From: Eublepharis macularius | Lineage: Eukaryota; Chordata; Lepidosauria; Squamata; Eublepharidae | Assembly: GCF_028583425.1 (NCBI RefSeq) | Contig: NC_072805.1 | Coordinates: 16,192,001 to 16,256,000 of the forward strand | Direction: 5' to 3' | DNA: 64,000 bases | In this document: positions 1 through 11,600 of the stretch, in pieces | Numbering within the stretch: the first letter of the stretch is position 1 | Layout of the letters: each line of letters begins with the position of its first letter | Made by a program: the position numbers and the translations under genes | The notes under the pieces: generated by a model | Told to the model about the DNA's origin: nothing | Databases searched by the model: none | Seen by the model: the letters and a program-made list of their open reading frames with translations, nothing else

Positions 1-365
1 CGTTTCGGCTCAGATCAGGGCCAAAACGGCCGGGACCAGGTCGATCCTTAGCGGGGCACCAGGCTGATCTGGGCCCCTTCAGCCCCGATCCGGGCCAAAA
101 TGGGCCCAAAATGACAAAAAAAGGCCAGTTTGCGCCCGTTTTGGCCTGGATCAGGTCGGTGAGAGGCAGGGGTAGCCTCCCCCGCCCACCATGGACCCGG
201 TCCCAGCTGTTTCGGCCCCAATCCTGGCTGTCTCAGTCTGCCGAAACAGGCCTTTTTGGGCCCATTTTGACCCAAAACGGCCGGAACCCGGGTCAGTGCT
301 GGGAGGGCACCAACCCAATACGGGCCAAAACGGGCCAAAAATGGCCATTTTTGCTTTCTGACACA
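1..365. repeat. GGCCAAAA-rich repeat, truncated by the window start
   Basis: This stretch is made of degenerate GGGCCAAAATGG-type motifs and resembles 31070-31290. It is probably internal sequence of a non-autonomous DNA transposon. Several open frames cross it but none resembles a protein. Confidence 0.5.
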
Positions 366-717
366 GGGTGGTGGGTGCAACTCAAAATGGCTACCACAGG
401 AGGCGACGCCAGCCACAAAACACCTAGGAGTAAGGTTATGCATAAATCTCATAGTAACTTCAACATTTCAGGCTGATTAACAGAACGTCTTTGAAAATGA
501 AAGTGTTTAAAAAATGGTCTTGCATACACATAGTTTACCTTCAGCCCCACACTGAAGATCCTTGTGCTGTGGTGGCAGCTGCTGCCAAAGCAATTTCAAA
601 AGAATCTGTAAAGCCAGTGAAAAGTCTTGCTGGGCAAAAGTCCCCCTGCCCCCATCTACTTCCTAAAAGCCCTTGGCAGGTGCCAGGAAGTGTTGGGTGC
701 TGCATCGGGGACCCCTG
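366..717 (+). mobile_element. hAT-like element, CAGGGGTC-ended family
   Basis: The stretch around the motif CTTGTGCTGTGGTGGCAGCT is shared with 27714-28131 and, inverted, 34005-34305. The right end reads GGGGACCCCTG. It is old and diverged; I saw no clear 8-bp target duplication. Confidence 0.5.
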
Positions 718-719
718 GT

Positions 720-2350
720 TTGGCCCGTTGTCACCTTTGCTCACACTGCAGGCCCAGTTCCCCACTCACCTCCTTCCCACTGTAGACATATTTGGGGCTC
801 CTATCCCCAGCTTTTGTTTGTGGCCCCTTCCAAGGTATAGCCATTATTTATTGTTTAAAAGCTGCTTTTCTCCTCAAATCAGTTTACAATGCGGGGGGGG
901 GGGGAACCCACTATATTAATAAACTAATCACAAGCCAACAAGCTATGTCTAGGGCTGATCCTGGACTCATTTCCTGGCTCATTGGAAGCAGTGGGCTAAT
1001 AGCCCAGAGCCTTGAGCACTTGCCTCTGGCTGTGCCTGGACTTTGTAGGTATCTGAACAGGAAGGGGAAAGATGGTATAGCGGTTAAAGATCAGCAAGAT
1101 GGTATAGTGGTTAAAGGTATTCCCTCCTGCACTTTCCCTCCCTGCTAAAGAGCCTCTTGCTATGCCCACAGTTTTTAAGCACCCTCCAAACCAAGTGCCT
1201 CCTGTGCCCTCCCTCTTCCTCAGACTTCTAGCTCAAAGAGCTGCCCCTCTTGTTGGTCTAGCCTCTACATCTGTTCTTACCAAAGCAATTCCTGGGCATC
1301 ACAAAACAGCTTCAGCCACCAGAAAGCAACCCCCGGTACATCACACATGCCAACTACTGACAAACACTTCATCTGCCACAGGACAAGGACGACATATCCA
1401 CAGTTTGGGCTGCACATCCTCTCTGCATTTAAATAATTTTTAAAAGTTTGCTAAGTGGGCATGCCCAGCTTGCGACCTCCCCAAAGCATCCGACTAATTG
1501 ACAGCTGTTGGGAATGGGGTGTTGACTGAGGGCTCCCTGGGTCTGATCCAGCAAGGCAATTTATTTTTTTGCTTCAGTTCTGCAACTTGAATAATTATAG
1601 ATATATGCACACATACATGAAACACATTTGACGACAATCCTATGATTCTGCACCCTCCCGCTAGTAGCTGGGAGTTGACTTAGACGTGCTTGTCCCCGTT
1701 TGCCAGCATCTTTGATTTTGAGTCTCGCTAGTTTAGCGAGTAATTGGAGGCAATTGTTGGGATGTGTTAAGTCCGCTTGATTTACTGCCTGTTGCCCAGC
1801 TTGAAGGCAGCAACTGCTCAGCACACAGTGCAGATGCAACCAGCACTCACTATCATGCCCTGAAGAATTTTAATTTCTCTAAATATTTTAAAACATTTCT
1901 TTGTAACATTCAGCATGTTGGAGAGCTCTGGTGAAACTGAAAGCACTGAACACTGTTACTTGGTTGTTCCTAATAAAAGATTATTAGGTGAATTATGTTC
2001 TTAGATTTCAGCCCATCCAAGAATCTGTTCCAAACCATAAATGTTTCTCAGGTGGTCCAACTGGGCATACAACAATAATTCCAGCACACTTAGGGGTGGT
2101 GCATAACCAATTTCTTGGAATGGTCACAATTTATACCAGCGTGTCCAACATAAGAGGACAACATGCGTGAACATTTTAGGCACCTGCTCCAGAATAAAAT
2201 ATATATATAGAGAGAGAATGACCCGATTGAAGCCCTCAGTAAGAAGCCACACAGGATTTGTGTTAGTCAGCCAGAGAATGCTGGCACAGCCTGGACTCTT
2301 GTCAACTTAACTAGAGACACCCACATAATAAAGAATTAATTAAAAAAGTG
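720..2350. other. Unassigned intergenic stretch
   Basis: This holds a G homopolymer near 894-903, a short direct repeat (GATGGTATAGYGGTTAAAG twice near 1071-1117, tRNA A-box-like) and otherwise unique-looking DNA. An open frame on the minus strand at 1561-1839 has no recognisable homology. I see no supported gene. Confidence 0.4.
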
Positions 2351-2483
2351 CTATGCTCAGAATCACGGAACTGTTTTCAACAGGCCACAATCCAATAACA
2401 ATCTTCCATCGGGACCGAAGGCTCCCCGATCGCAGCACAACACGTCCTGTGTAAGAAGCCCTTCTCCTGTACCAGAGGCCCAC

Positions 2484-2648
2484 TCAGTCCGGCAGCAACT
2501 GTTCCAGCTCCTCATCCTTGAGGCAGTTGGTTGTAACAATGTGGTCGAGCAGTTGGTTGTACCGTTCGCGGTCCTGCATGAAGTGTGGGATCCGGGCCTT
2601 CCCCAGCGCTCCGAATTTCTTGAGGTGATCAACGTCCTCGTAGGAGAC
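2484..2648 (-). CDS. MATCAP1: MATCAP1 coding exon 6 (stop)
   Basis: This exon encodes VSYEDVDHLKKFGALGKARI through LEQLLPD and a TGA stop at 2484-2486. The acceptor is GAATCAG. The 3'UTR continues toward lower coordinates, but I found no clear AATAAA on this strand within 500 bp; an ATTAAA lies near 1870. Confidence 0.95.
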   Translation of the reverse strand, partial: VSYEDVDHLKKFGALGKARIPHFMQDRERYNQLLDHIVTTNCLKDEELEQLLPD

Positions 2649-5600
2649 CTGATTCAAAAAAGGAGTCCAACAAGTCTGCTCAAGAGTTTTTTCATCCTGT
2701 TTCAACCTGAATAGAGGGTTACAATCACTGGGGAAGGGGGAAAGTACGCAAAACTATCTTTGTGAAGACAAGCAGTCTTTGCTTAACGAGACAGCTTGTG
2801 TGCTGTAATGCTGAGCTACAATATATTGTGGTAGTAGAGTGCCGTCAAGTCATAGCTGACTTATGGCGACCCCTGGTGGGGTTTTCATGGCAAAAGACTA
2901 ACAGGTCGTTTGCCATTGCCTGCCCCTGCAACCCTGGTCTTCCTTGGAGGTCTCCCATCCAATCCCTAACCAAAGCCAACCTTGCTTAGCTTCTGAGATT
3001 TGACAAGATCAGGCTCACCTGGGCTATCCAGGTCAGGGCTGGTTCCAGATACTGAGACTCTCAGTTAAATGCCTTCCGAGGTGGGTTCCCCACCATCACT
3101 GGGGCTTCTTTTACCTCCCCCCGCCAGGATAGCAACTGCTGACAGCCACTCCTCTCTTTCCAGTCGGTGGTTCATGCATCTGCTCCTTCCTTGGCCACAG
3201 CAGCTGCTACCAGCTGACTGACTGTGATGGCAGCAGTGCGCCTGAACAGCTGTCACCGATCAGTGACCACGCCTGCCTCTTCCATGGCAACAGCCGCAGC
3301 CTCCTGAACTACAGCTGTCCACTCACTGGCAGTTATGGCAACAGCATACAGGGTTGCCTAATTTCTTCCACATGACTTGTCATGGGCCCTCTGACGCAGT
3401 GGGCCCTTGGCCGTTCACTGAGGGTGCCAACTCGTCAAGCTGGCTGCCCAGCCCCACAACTTTCTGGGAGACCCTGACTCGGTCATTTCTGAAACTTCTT
3501 AAACTATGTAAAAGGCCTTTGTGAGGCGAAAATGGAAAGGAGACCCCTCAGGGATTTGAGATGGGATTTAAAAAAAAAAAGACAAAATGCCTTAACTGGA
3601 GTGCTTTGTTCAGGTCACAAGATTTGGTTTTCCTTGACCCAGAAATCAGTTATTTTCAGACAGAAAGTGCCAGGGCAAAAAACTGATACAGTGTGCACAC
3701 TCAAGGCCCCACATTCAATTACCAGTTAACAAGGGAAACTCATCGCCCTGATGGGTTCACTACAAATTACAAACAAATGCAATGAAGGTTTTGTTGGTCC
3801 TGGACTCATTTGCTTCCACATCCAGAGGCAGTAAACTTCTGGATCCCAATGCCTGGATTATATGCTGTGGTTGGCTCTCCAGAGTAACTGCAGTGTGAGG
3901 CAGTGTGAGTTGGCTGCAGCATGAGACAGGATGCTGGATGAGATATCCTCAAGAATATTCCTAAGGAAAAGCATCTGTAGTTTGGTTTTTAGAGCCAAGC
4001 TACAAGTGACGCCTGACACAGGCTTTTCCTAAGGAAAAGCATCTGTTATGAAAACATAGAGGGGGAGGACACTTAAGCACTTTCCCACCCCTCTGTTCCC
4101 CTCTGTTCCAAATCACATTTTGCCTGTCAGTTTTTTCCTCAGAAAAGCAACTTTTTCCTATGCACAGTTGGTATGTCGTCATCAGGCAGCAATTTCTCTC
4201 AGAGTTCTGAGAGGCCGGCACATACTTGGAAGCCCACAAAAGTGAGGGCGAAAGGATTAAGCACCCGTTCCTATTGCTTCTCTACTCTAAATCCACCCCT
4301 CATGAAAAGCGCACAGCTGTGCACCACTAGTCAGGTGCTCAGCCTTGTGACCGTCTGCCCCGCCACCTGCCATTTTCACCAGACTGCTGTCATTTTTGAG
4401 GAGCCTTCCAAAGGGTCATTCCACACACAGCCAACACAATCTAGAGCGAGGGCAACAGGGATGAGCATTCCCTGAGGTAATTCATGGCATGTTCTCAAAA
4501 TCAGTAAGGGGAAGATGCTTTTATTCAGGAGCTCGTTCCTGCTTTCCATGCAGAAGGCCCCAAATTCAATCCTTGGCAGCTCCAGTTATATTCAAGTGTC
4601 TCAAGTGTTGGGAAAAAATTGAAAGCCTGGGGGGCTATTTGCCAAGCCTGAGGAGGCAATACTGAGCCACATGGAGCAGTAGTTGAACACAGCTTAAGGG
4701 TGTTTCATCTGTCCAGTTGCTGCCTGTGGGATAAGTTCAGCTTTCATGGCAGAGGGGCTGTTGGTTTGCCCTGCAAATTTGGAATTCGCTTTCACCTTCA
4801 GAAAAGGTCTTGGAAGTGGGTAGGTGAACGTCTGGCTGAAAAAATTTGCAGCCTGGCTGGACAGCATTTACAGTTCCCAAGACTGGAGGTTTCTCCTCTC
4901 CATAGTTGCTAGGCCCCCTGTCTCCTTGCCCCAGTTGTCTACTTGTCCCCAACTTGGGAAAGAACTGCCCGCATCCAAGCAAAATTAGACAGACTGGCCT
5001 ACTCAAGGATTAGGGAGAGCGCACTATACCTTTCCCAGAGCAGCCAGCAGGTGGAAGTCGATGGTTTGCCGATGTCTCAGGATGCGGAGAATTCCATCCA
5101 GGTAGACTTGATCTTTACTGAAACATCCTGAAATGGGAAGAACCAGCGATATATCAGAAGAAGATGACGCTTTGGGATGAGCACGGAGCAGTGCAGTGGA
5201 ACGCCCAAGTTCAAATTCCATTCAGCCCTGAAATTCACTGAACAAAATTTGAGTCCAGTAGCACCTTAAAGACCAAGAACATTTTCCAGGATATTTTATG
5301 AAGCTCACTGAGTGCCCTTGAGCCAGTCACGAGCCCTCGCAGCTACATCTACCTCTTAATGATGTTGTGAACAAGGGAAAGAACTGTGTGTGCTGCCCTG
5401 GGCTTGCTGAAGGAAGGGCAGGATACAAATGAAATGAAATGTTTTGCATTTCACTGCAACAGCCATCCAAAGCAACTCACTTGCCACTAAACGCAGATTC
5501 TGTTGGTCGGAGTTTTGTGAGGGCTGTATTCTTTTTTAAAACCATCCTCTACTTTTGTATAATAATAATAATAACAAAGCAACAGCAACAATAATAATAG

Positions 5601-8600
5601 TCTGCCTTTCTCACTGAGATCCAAGGCAGATTACACAGTGCAAGTGAAAATACAACAGCTAGCACATTCACTAAGCAAAGTACAATAATGGACAACAGTT
5701 AGGACATTCAGTGAAAGAGAGTATGGTAGGAGAAATTTTAAAAACAAAGACAAGCACAGACATAAAATCTTTCTGAAACAAAGCATATTTAATTTACATG
5801 ACATGTTTAGCAATGTGGAAACTCCCTAGTAGGTGCATGTCCACATCAGCAGACAGTATCCAACAGAATAGCATATAGTCTCTGTCCCTACCAATGCATC
5901 GCTCTGAGCTACCTCTTACAATACAGCCCTATAATCTGGGTAGAAAGCCCTCTTGAATAATTCAGTTTTGCATGGTTTGTGGAAAGCCAGGACAATGGGA
6001 GCTTTCTTGACCTCCTCAGGCAAGCCATTCCATAAGGGGGGGGGGGGCTCTACCAGAGAAAAAGCACATGTGTAGGCAGTTGTTGGTTTTGCCTAACTCT
6101 GGTATCTGCAGAAAGCTCTGTCCAGATAAGCAAAGCTGCCCTGGCGAAACATAGAGGAAGAGGCAATCATACCGATACAAGGGGCCAAAGCCATGAAGAA
6201 CTTTGAATGTGAAAGTCATGACCTTGAACTGAGCCTGGTAATTCACGGGGAGCCAATGGAGTGACTGCAAAACAGGCGAGAGACGCATGTTCTGTGTAGC
6301 TCCTGAGAGTAAACGAGCTGCAGCATTCTGCACTCTTAAGCAAACTGATGGCTCCGACGAGCTGCAAGGTGGGTGACAGTAACACATTTATCTATTCACT
6401 TACTTTATTTATAGCCCACCTTTCACTCAGACTCAAGGCCGATAACACGTTTGAAAAAATGTAATCAAGTAACATGAGGGATCTAATAAAATAATGCAAT
6501 AGGGCCAGGATTACAAAAATTAGTGCAAAAAAAAATCACACATGCTGTGCAGAAAATAGACTTACCAAAATAGCAAACAATGGAGTAAAAGCACGAAAGC
6601 ACATAAACAGACAATATACAACATAAACAGTGGCACAGACTACAGTCCTGTTATCTTTGCAAAAGCATTTTTCTGAATGATTAGGTTGTACATCTGCCTT
6701 ATCATCTTCATGCAAAAGTCTTCTGGAACAACTCAGTTTACTCATTCTAAAGAGTGTAAGCCATCAGGAACATTTCCAGAGCAAGCCCCACCACACAAGA
6801 GCATATGAATGCTCTTCAAAGATGCCCATCAGTCAAAAAACAATCCTTTTTCTCTCGTGAAAGTGGAGGAAGGCATCTAAGCTCCATGGTCTAACAGCAA
6901 AGGAATTGTTTGCAAAACAAAACACAACTTTAGAGTTGCAAGGTCCAGAAGCATGGATAATTATTCCCCAAACAACTGCTGAGTTTGCTAGGTGCTCCCA
7001 AGTAGACATGGGCACGATCCAAAAATTAATCCCCATTTAGCTGATTGTGATTCCGTGGCAGCGCCGAACCCAGGTACCCGAACCTCACCGATCAAGTCCC
7101 GTTTCTAATACAGAATCGGGAAGGCCGACGCGGGAGGGCGCCCCGTGGTTTCCAGCGCTAAAGGAATGGTGGGTGAGGAGGACGGCGGCTGCCAGGCCCG
7201 GCAGGCCCGTGGAGGCGGCGGCGAGCCCCCAGGGGGCGGGGGGGCACTTCAGGTGCGGTCCCCTGATAGCGGGGAAAATCAGGCCGCCCACCGCCCACTG
7301 AGCTTGGCCCCAGAGCTAGACGGCAGCCCTGGAAGCAGAGAGAGAGAATAGGAATAGAGCCCAACCCCAGCTGCAACACTCCCCGCCCCCGACCTGAGCC
7401 CTCAGCCGAGGTGCACACCGAGCTTTGCTCCAGAGCTAGGCGGCAGCCCTGGAACTAGAGGAGATAGCTCCCTATTCCCTATCCGCTGAAGCCCAAAGCT
7501 AAAGCTCCCTCTCTCTCTCTCTCTTGCACTTTCTCTCTCCAAAAGCGGCAAGCAAGAGCTCGCCTCTGTCCCACTCCACCCACAAGCAGAAAGTGAAACT
7601 TTGTTGCGCAGCACATGGCTATTTATAAAGCCTGGGTCTGCTACGCAGGAGGGCTGTGTTTGGCCGTAAGAGCTGCCTCTCAAGCTTTGCAGGGATGAGA
7701 TTCGAGTGCCCATGGCTACAGAAGAACACCCCCTTCCCCCACCCTCCCCTCTCTTCTCCCAAATGGACGAGATGGGCGCGCACTTTTCTGGCTGCTCTGT
7801 GGTTGGAAGGAAGCCCTGCTGATCAAGGAAAGCTGGGCTTTCATTCGCGTTTCCAGGGCGACAGGAGGAGGGCAAACAGCTCCGGCATTCCCCAGGCTCC
7901 GTTTCCACGGGGCTCCATTCCCTCGGGAACAGATGGCTGGCGCCAGACTGTCTGCAGACTGCAATCCCGAACGTAAACCGATCAATCCGATCGAGACCCG
8001 ATAGAGCGCCCCACCAGGAGCCGTGGACGGAACCAATCAGCCCGGTCCCGATGGCACAAACGCCAAAATCGGGGCAATTTTCAGTCCGTAATTCCAATCG
8101 TGCCCATGTCTACTCCCAAGCCTACCTGCCCAGATTGGCCTGCATGCCGTTACCTGGCTTGGAAGTGTCCATCTGTCCTCGCTTGGCCCGCACGCAATAC
8201 TCCCACCGCACTCCTGCATCCCGCACATAGCGCTCCAAATTTTGAAAGAGCTCGCAGAAGGACATAAGGCTGGCCTGGTAGATGGTATAGTAAAGCAGCG
8301 CTGCCCTCCACAGGAAGGGCTGTTTACGGAAGAGGACGCTGTGCAAGCTCGCCAGCCCTTCCTCGGTCGGGTTTGCGGGTTTCAGGCCATACTGTCTGCG
8401 GCCTTCCAAGCTGTGCCAGGGCTGACGGGCATTGTTGACCCCACGGATGTAGTGGGTGCCTAAGGCAAAAAAGAGAGATATTATTGCGACATTATTCTTC
8501 CTGGCCAACTGTCTTTTCCTCAAGTTTGTCTCCTCCTCCTCCCAGGAATAAACCAAGGCACAACAGAAACTAGGCTGTGTGTCTGCTGCAATGTGGGGGG

Positions 8601-11600
8601 GTGGGGCACAGAATCCACTTTCTAGAGAATGTCAAGGTTTAAATCATGCAGGTCTCTAGTCCTTATGGCTGCAAAGATCCACCCCTGAAGTGTAGCCCTG
8701 CCTAATCTCAGATGCCAGAGAGGTGGCTCAGTAACAATCTTCATGGGTCAGGGACATTCCTCCCCCTAACTGACAAAACCAGAATAAATTATGTAAAATG
8801 ATAAACACAACACAATAAATTATGCAATCCTCCTTGAGTCTCAGCGAGAAAGGGGGATTACAAATAATGTTAATAAATAAATAAACCTGCTTAATCTCTC
8901 TCAGCTGAGACTTCTAAATCTCCCACCGCTGGCTCATCCCAAATAGCTACCCACAAAGCAAACAGAAAAAGGGGGAAATATCTTTATGGAGTTTTCAAGG
9001 CAAGAGATATTCAGAGGTGGTTTGTCATCGCCCACCTCTGTGTAGCAACTCTGGACTTTCCTGGAGATCTCCCATCCAAGTACCAACCAGGGCTGACCCT
9101 GCCTAAGCTTCTGAAGAGAATGGGCTAGACTCAACCATCCAGGTCAGGGCAAGAAAAGAATTGCAAACCTACCCTGAGACAAGTTGTGAAGAAGTTGCAT
9201 CAACAACAGTGAAATCCTGTATAGCGTTATTCCAATATAAACCCCTTGATTTCTGTGCATTTGAGTAATCTTAACCCTCCCTGTGCAGGCTGTCCAACAT
9301 CCTGTTTTAAATGTGTTGTTTTTCAAATGAAAATGAATTTTTTAATTGTATTTTTAATATCTGCCCTGAGCCCGCTCATGGGGAAGGCGGAATACAAATT
9401 TGAAGTAAATAAATAAATAATAATAATAAAATGCGTTGTTTGCTCAAAGCCTCTGCTGGAACAAACCATCCCCCCCACGGCCATTGCTCCCCCTCGGAGA
9501 GCCTCACCTATTTCATGACGCAACATTCCCTCTAGCCAGTTTTGCCGGGCTCCAGAAAGGTTGATGGCTAAAGTGGGGCGGCTGTTCTCCACCATCATCA
9601 CCGCTTGAGAAAGTAGATCTTCAGTAAGCTGAACTACAACCTGGAGAGGGGCAGACAGGAAAGAGGGGCGCTGCAATTACATTTTAAAAAACACTTCTGG
9701 ATTTCTCTTCTGTCATTATACTTGGGCTCAGGGTATACTGTACTTAGAAAGGCACACAGTAATAGTGTAGTAGCTAACAGTGGTAGGACTCTAATCTGGA
9801 GAAACGGTTCTGATTCCCTACTCCTCCACTTGAAGCCAGCTGGGTGTGTTGTTATCATCCTCACGACAATCACCCTGTGAGGTGGGTGGGGCTGAGAGAG
9901 CTCTGAGAGAGCTGTGACTGACCCAAGGTTGCCCAGCTGGCTTCAAGCGGAGGAGTGGGGAATCAAACCCGGCTTTCCAGATTAGAGTCCCTCTGCTCTT
10001 AACCACTACACCGAACTGCCCCAGTGATGATTACCAACATGGGAAACGGGGTGAAAAACCTGACAAGGCTTCTGAAGAACATACAGCTCAGTCTGTGAGT
10101 CATGCAGGCAAACCACCTGGGCGAGATCAGCCTTTTCTAGACCCACACTGCAAATCTGTAGGGTCCTTGCCAGCCATACAGCTCCCTTGCCAGCTCACCA
10201 GGGCAGGCCCCAGACATTCCTAGAGACCTTCCACTACACACAACCATAGAAGCTGCTATAGCCCAGGGAGATATTCAACAGCCGAGGCCTCACCAGTCTT
10301 ATGTGCAGCACATGGAATACTATCAGGGGGACACTGTCTGCCATAGAAGTTTTGAGGGAATATATAGGAGAAGAGCCAGTGTGGTATAATGGAGAATGTG
10401 TCAGCCATGGAGGCTCACTGGGTGACTTTGGGCCAGTCACACACTCTCGGGCTAACCTACTTCACAGGGTTGTTGTGAGAATAAAAAGGGATAAGGGGAG
10501 AATGTTGTGAGAAAAGTTGGGATATCAATAAAGTAAGTAATAAGGAATGATCAAGTCAATCTGAAGTGTGACCGCAGGGGGAAAAAAACCCTTTGGATTC
10601 AGGGCTGAAATGAAGAAATAGCACGATGCCAAGGGGCTGCAGGGGACAGAAACGTTTTAAGGCGTGCCAGCTTCCTCCAAGGCACTAGAAGTGATCCTGA
10701 AGAGTGGGGTGGCATCACACACAGATGGCAACTGTCTCAGGCCAGCCTGGGACTCACCTCTCCAGAACACCCTTCCTTTTGCATGTACTTCCGGATGATG
10801 GACCAGATCTGGCATTTACTGAGCAGCTTCCCCCCATTCGTTGCCTCAAAGCTCTCATAGGTGCCATATTTCTCCAGGACAGCATTAATGATTCCGATTG
10901 CCTACAACACACATGCACTCATTATGCATAGATACAGGCAGATGTATGCACAGGGCAGACTTCTGTCCACCCATCACCTCTTCCCCTGGTCTCACGGCAG
11001 GTTGTAACTCCAAAGCTGGGTGGACTGGGGCTGCCTTTCGACAGCCTGCCCGCTGTCACTTGGTCCCCTTTTCTGCCAGAGGAAACGCCCAGCGCTGGCA
11101 TTTTACAGGGCCAGGACAAAAAAATTTTTTTTAAAAAAGAACCATTTGGCAGCTGGAGAAGGAACAGCAAAACACAAGCCTCTCTAAGATCAACGAAGAC
11201 GTGACTGAGGATGTCATCATGCATTTGCTTGGTGACGCCTGAGGCATTCATGAGATTTTATTCCAGCCTTAGCTAGAGCCAGGCTAGATTTTATTAGACA
11301 TTGTCCCCGCCCCCGGATGCCTTTTCAAGTGGGTTTGGAAATTGAAGAGGCACTGGTGGGAGAGGTGGACAAGAAGGCACAGCACCACTGAGCTATGGGC
11401 TGGATCAAGATTGGGCCCTCGCAGCTATTTTTCAAAGGCTGACTTCTCTTCTAAAACGGCATTGGCAGCCACATTTTGGACCTTTGGCCACTATAGTATC
11501 TAGTTTTGCCCCAAGTCTCCTTCAGTCCCGCCGTGCCATAAAATGGGAGCATCAGTGACCTACATCACAGGACTGTTGTGAGAATGAATACTTTCAGAAC

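Noticed and set aside
1561-1839. 92-residue open frame downstream of MATCAP1
   Set aside because: No recognisable motif, splice context or homology; left as unassigned.
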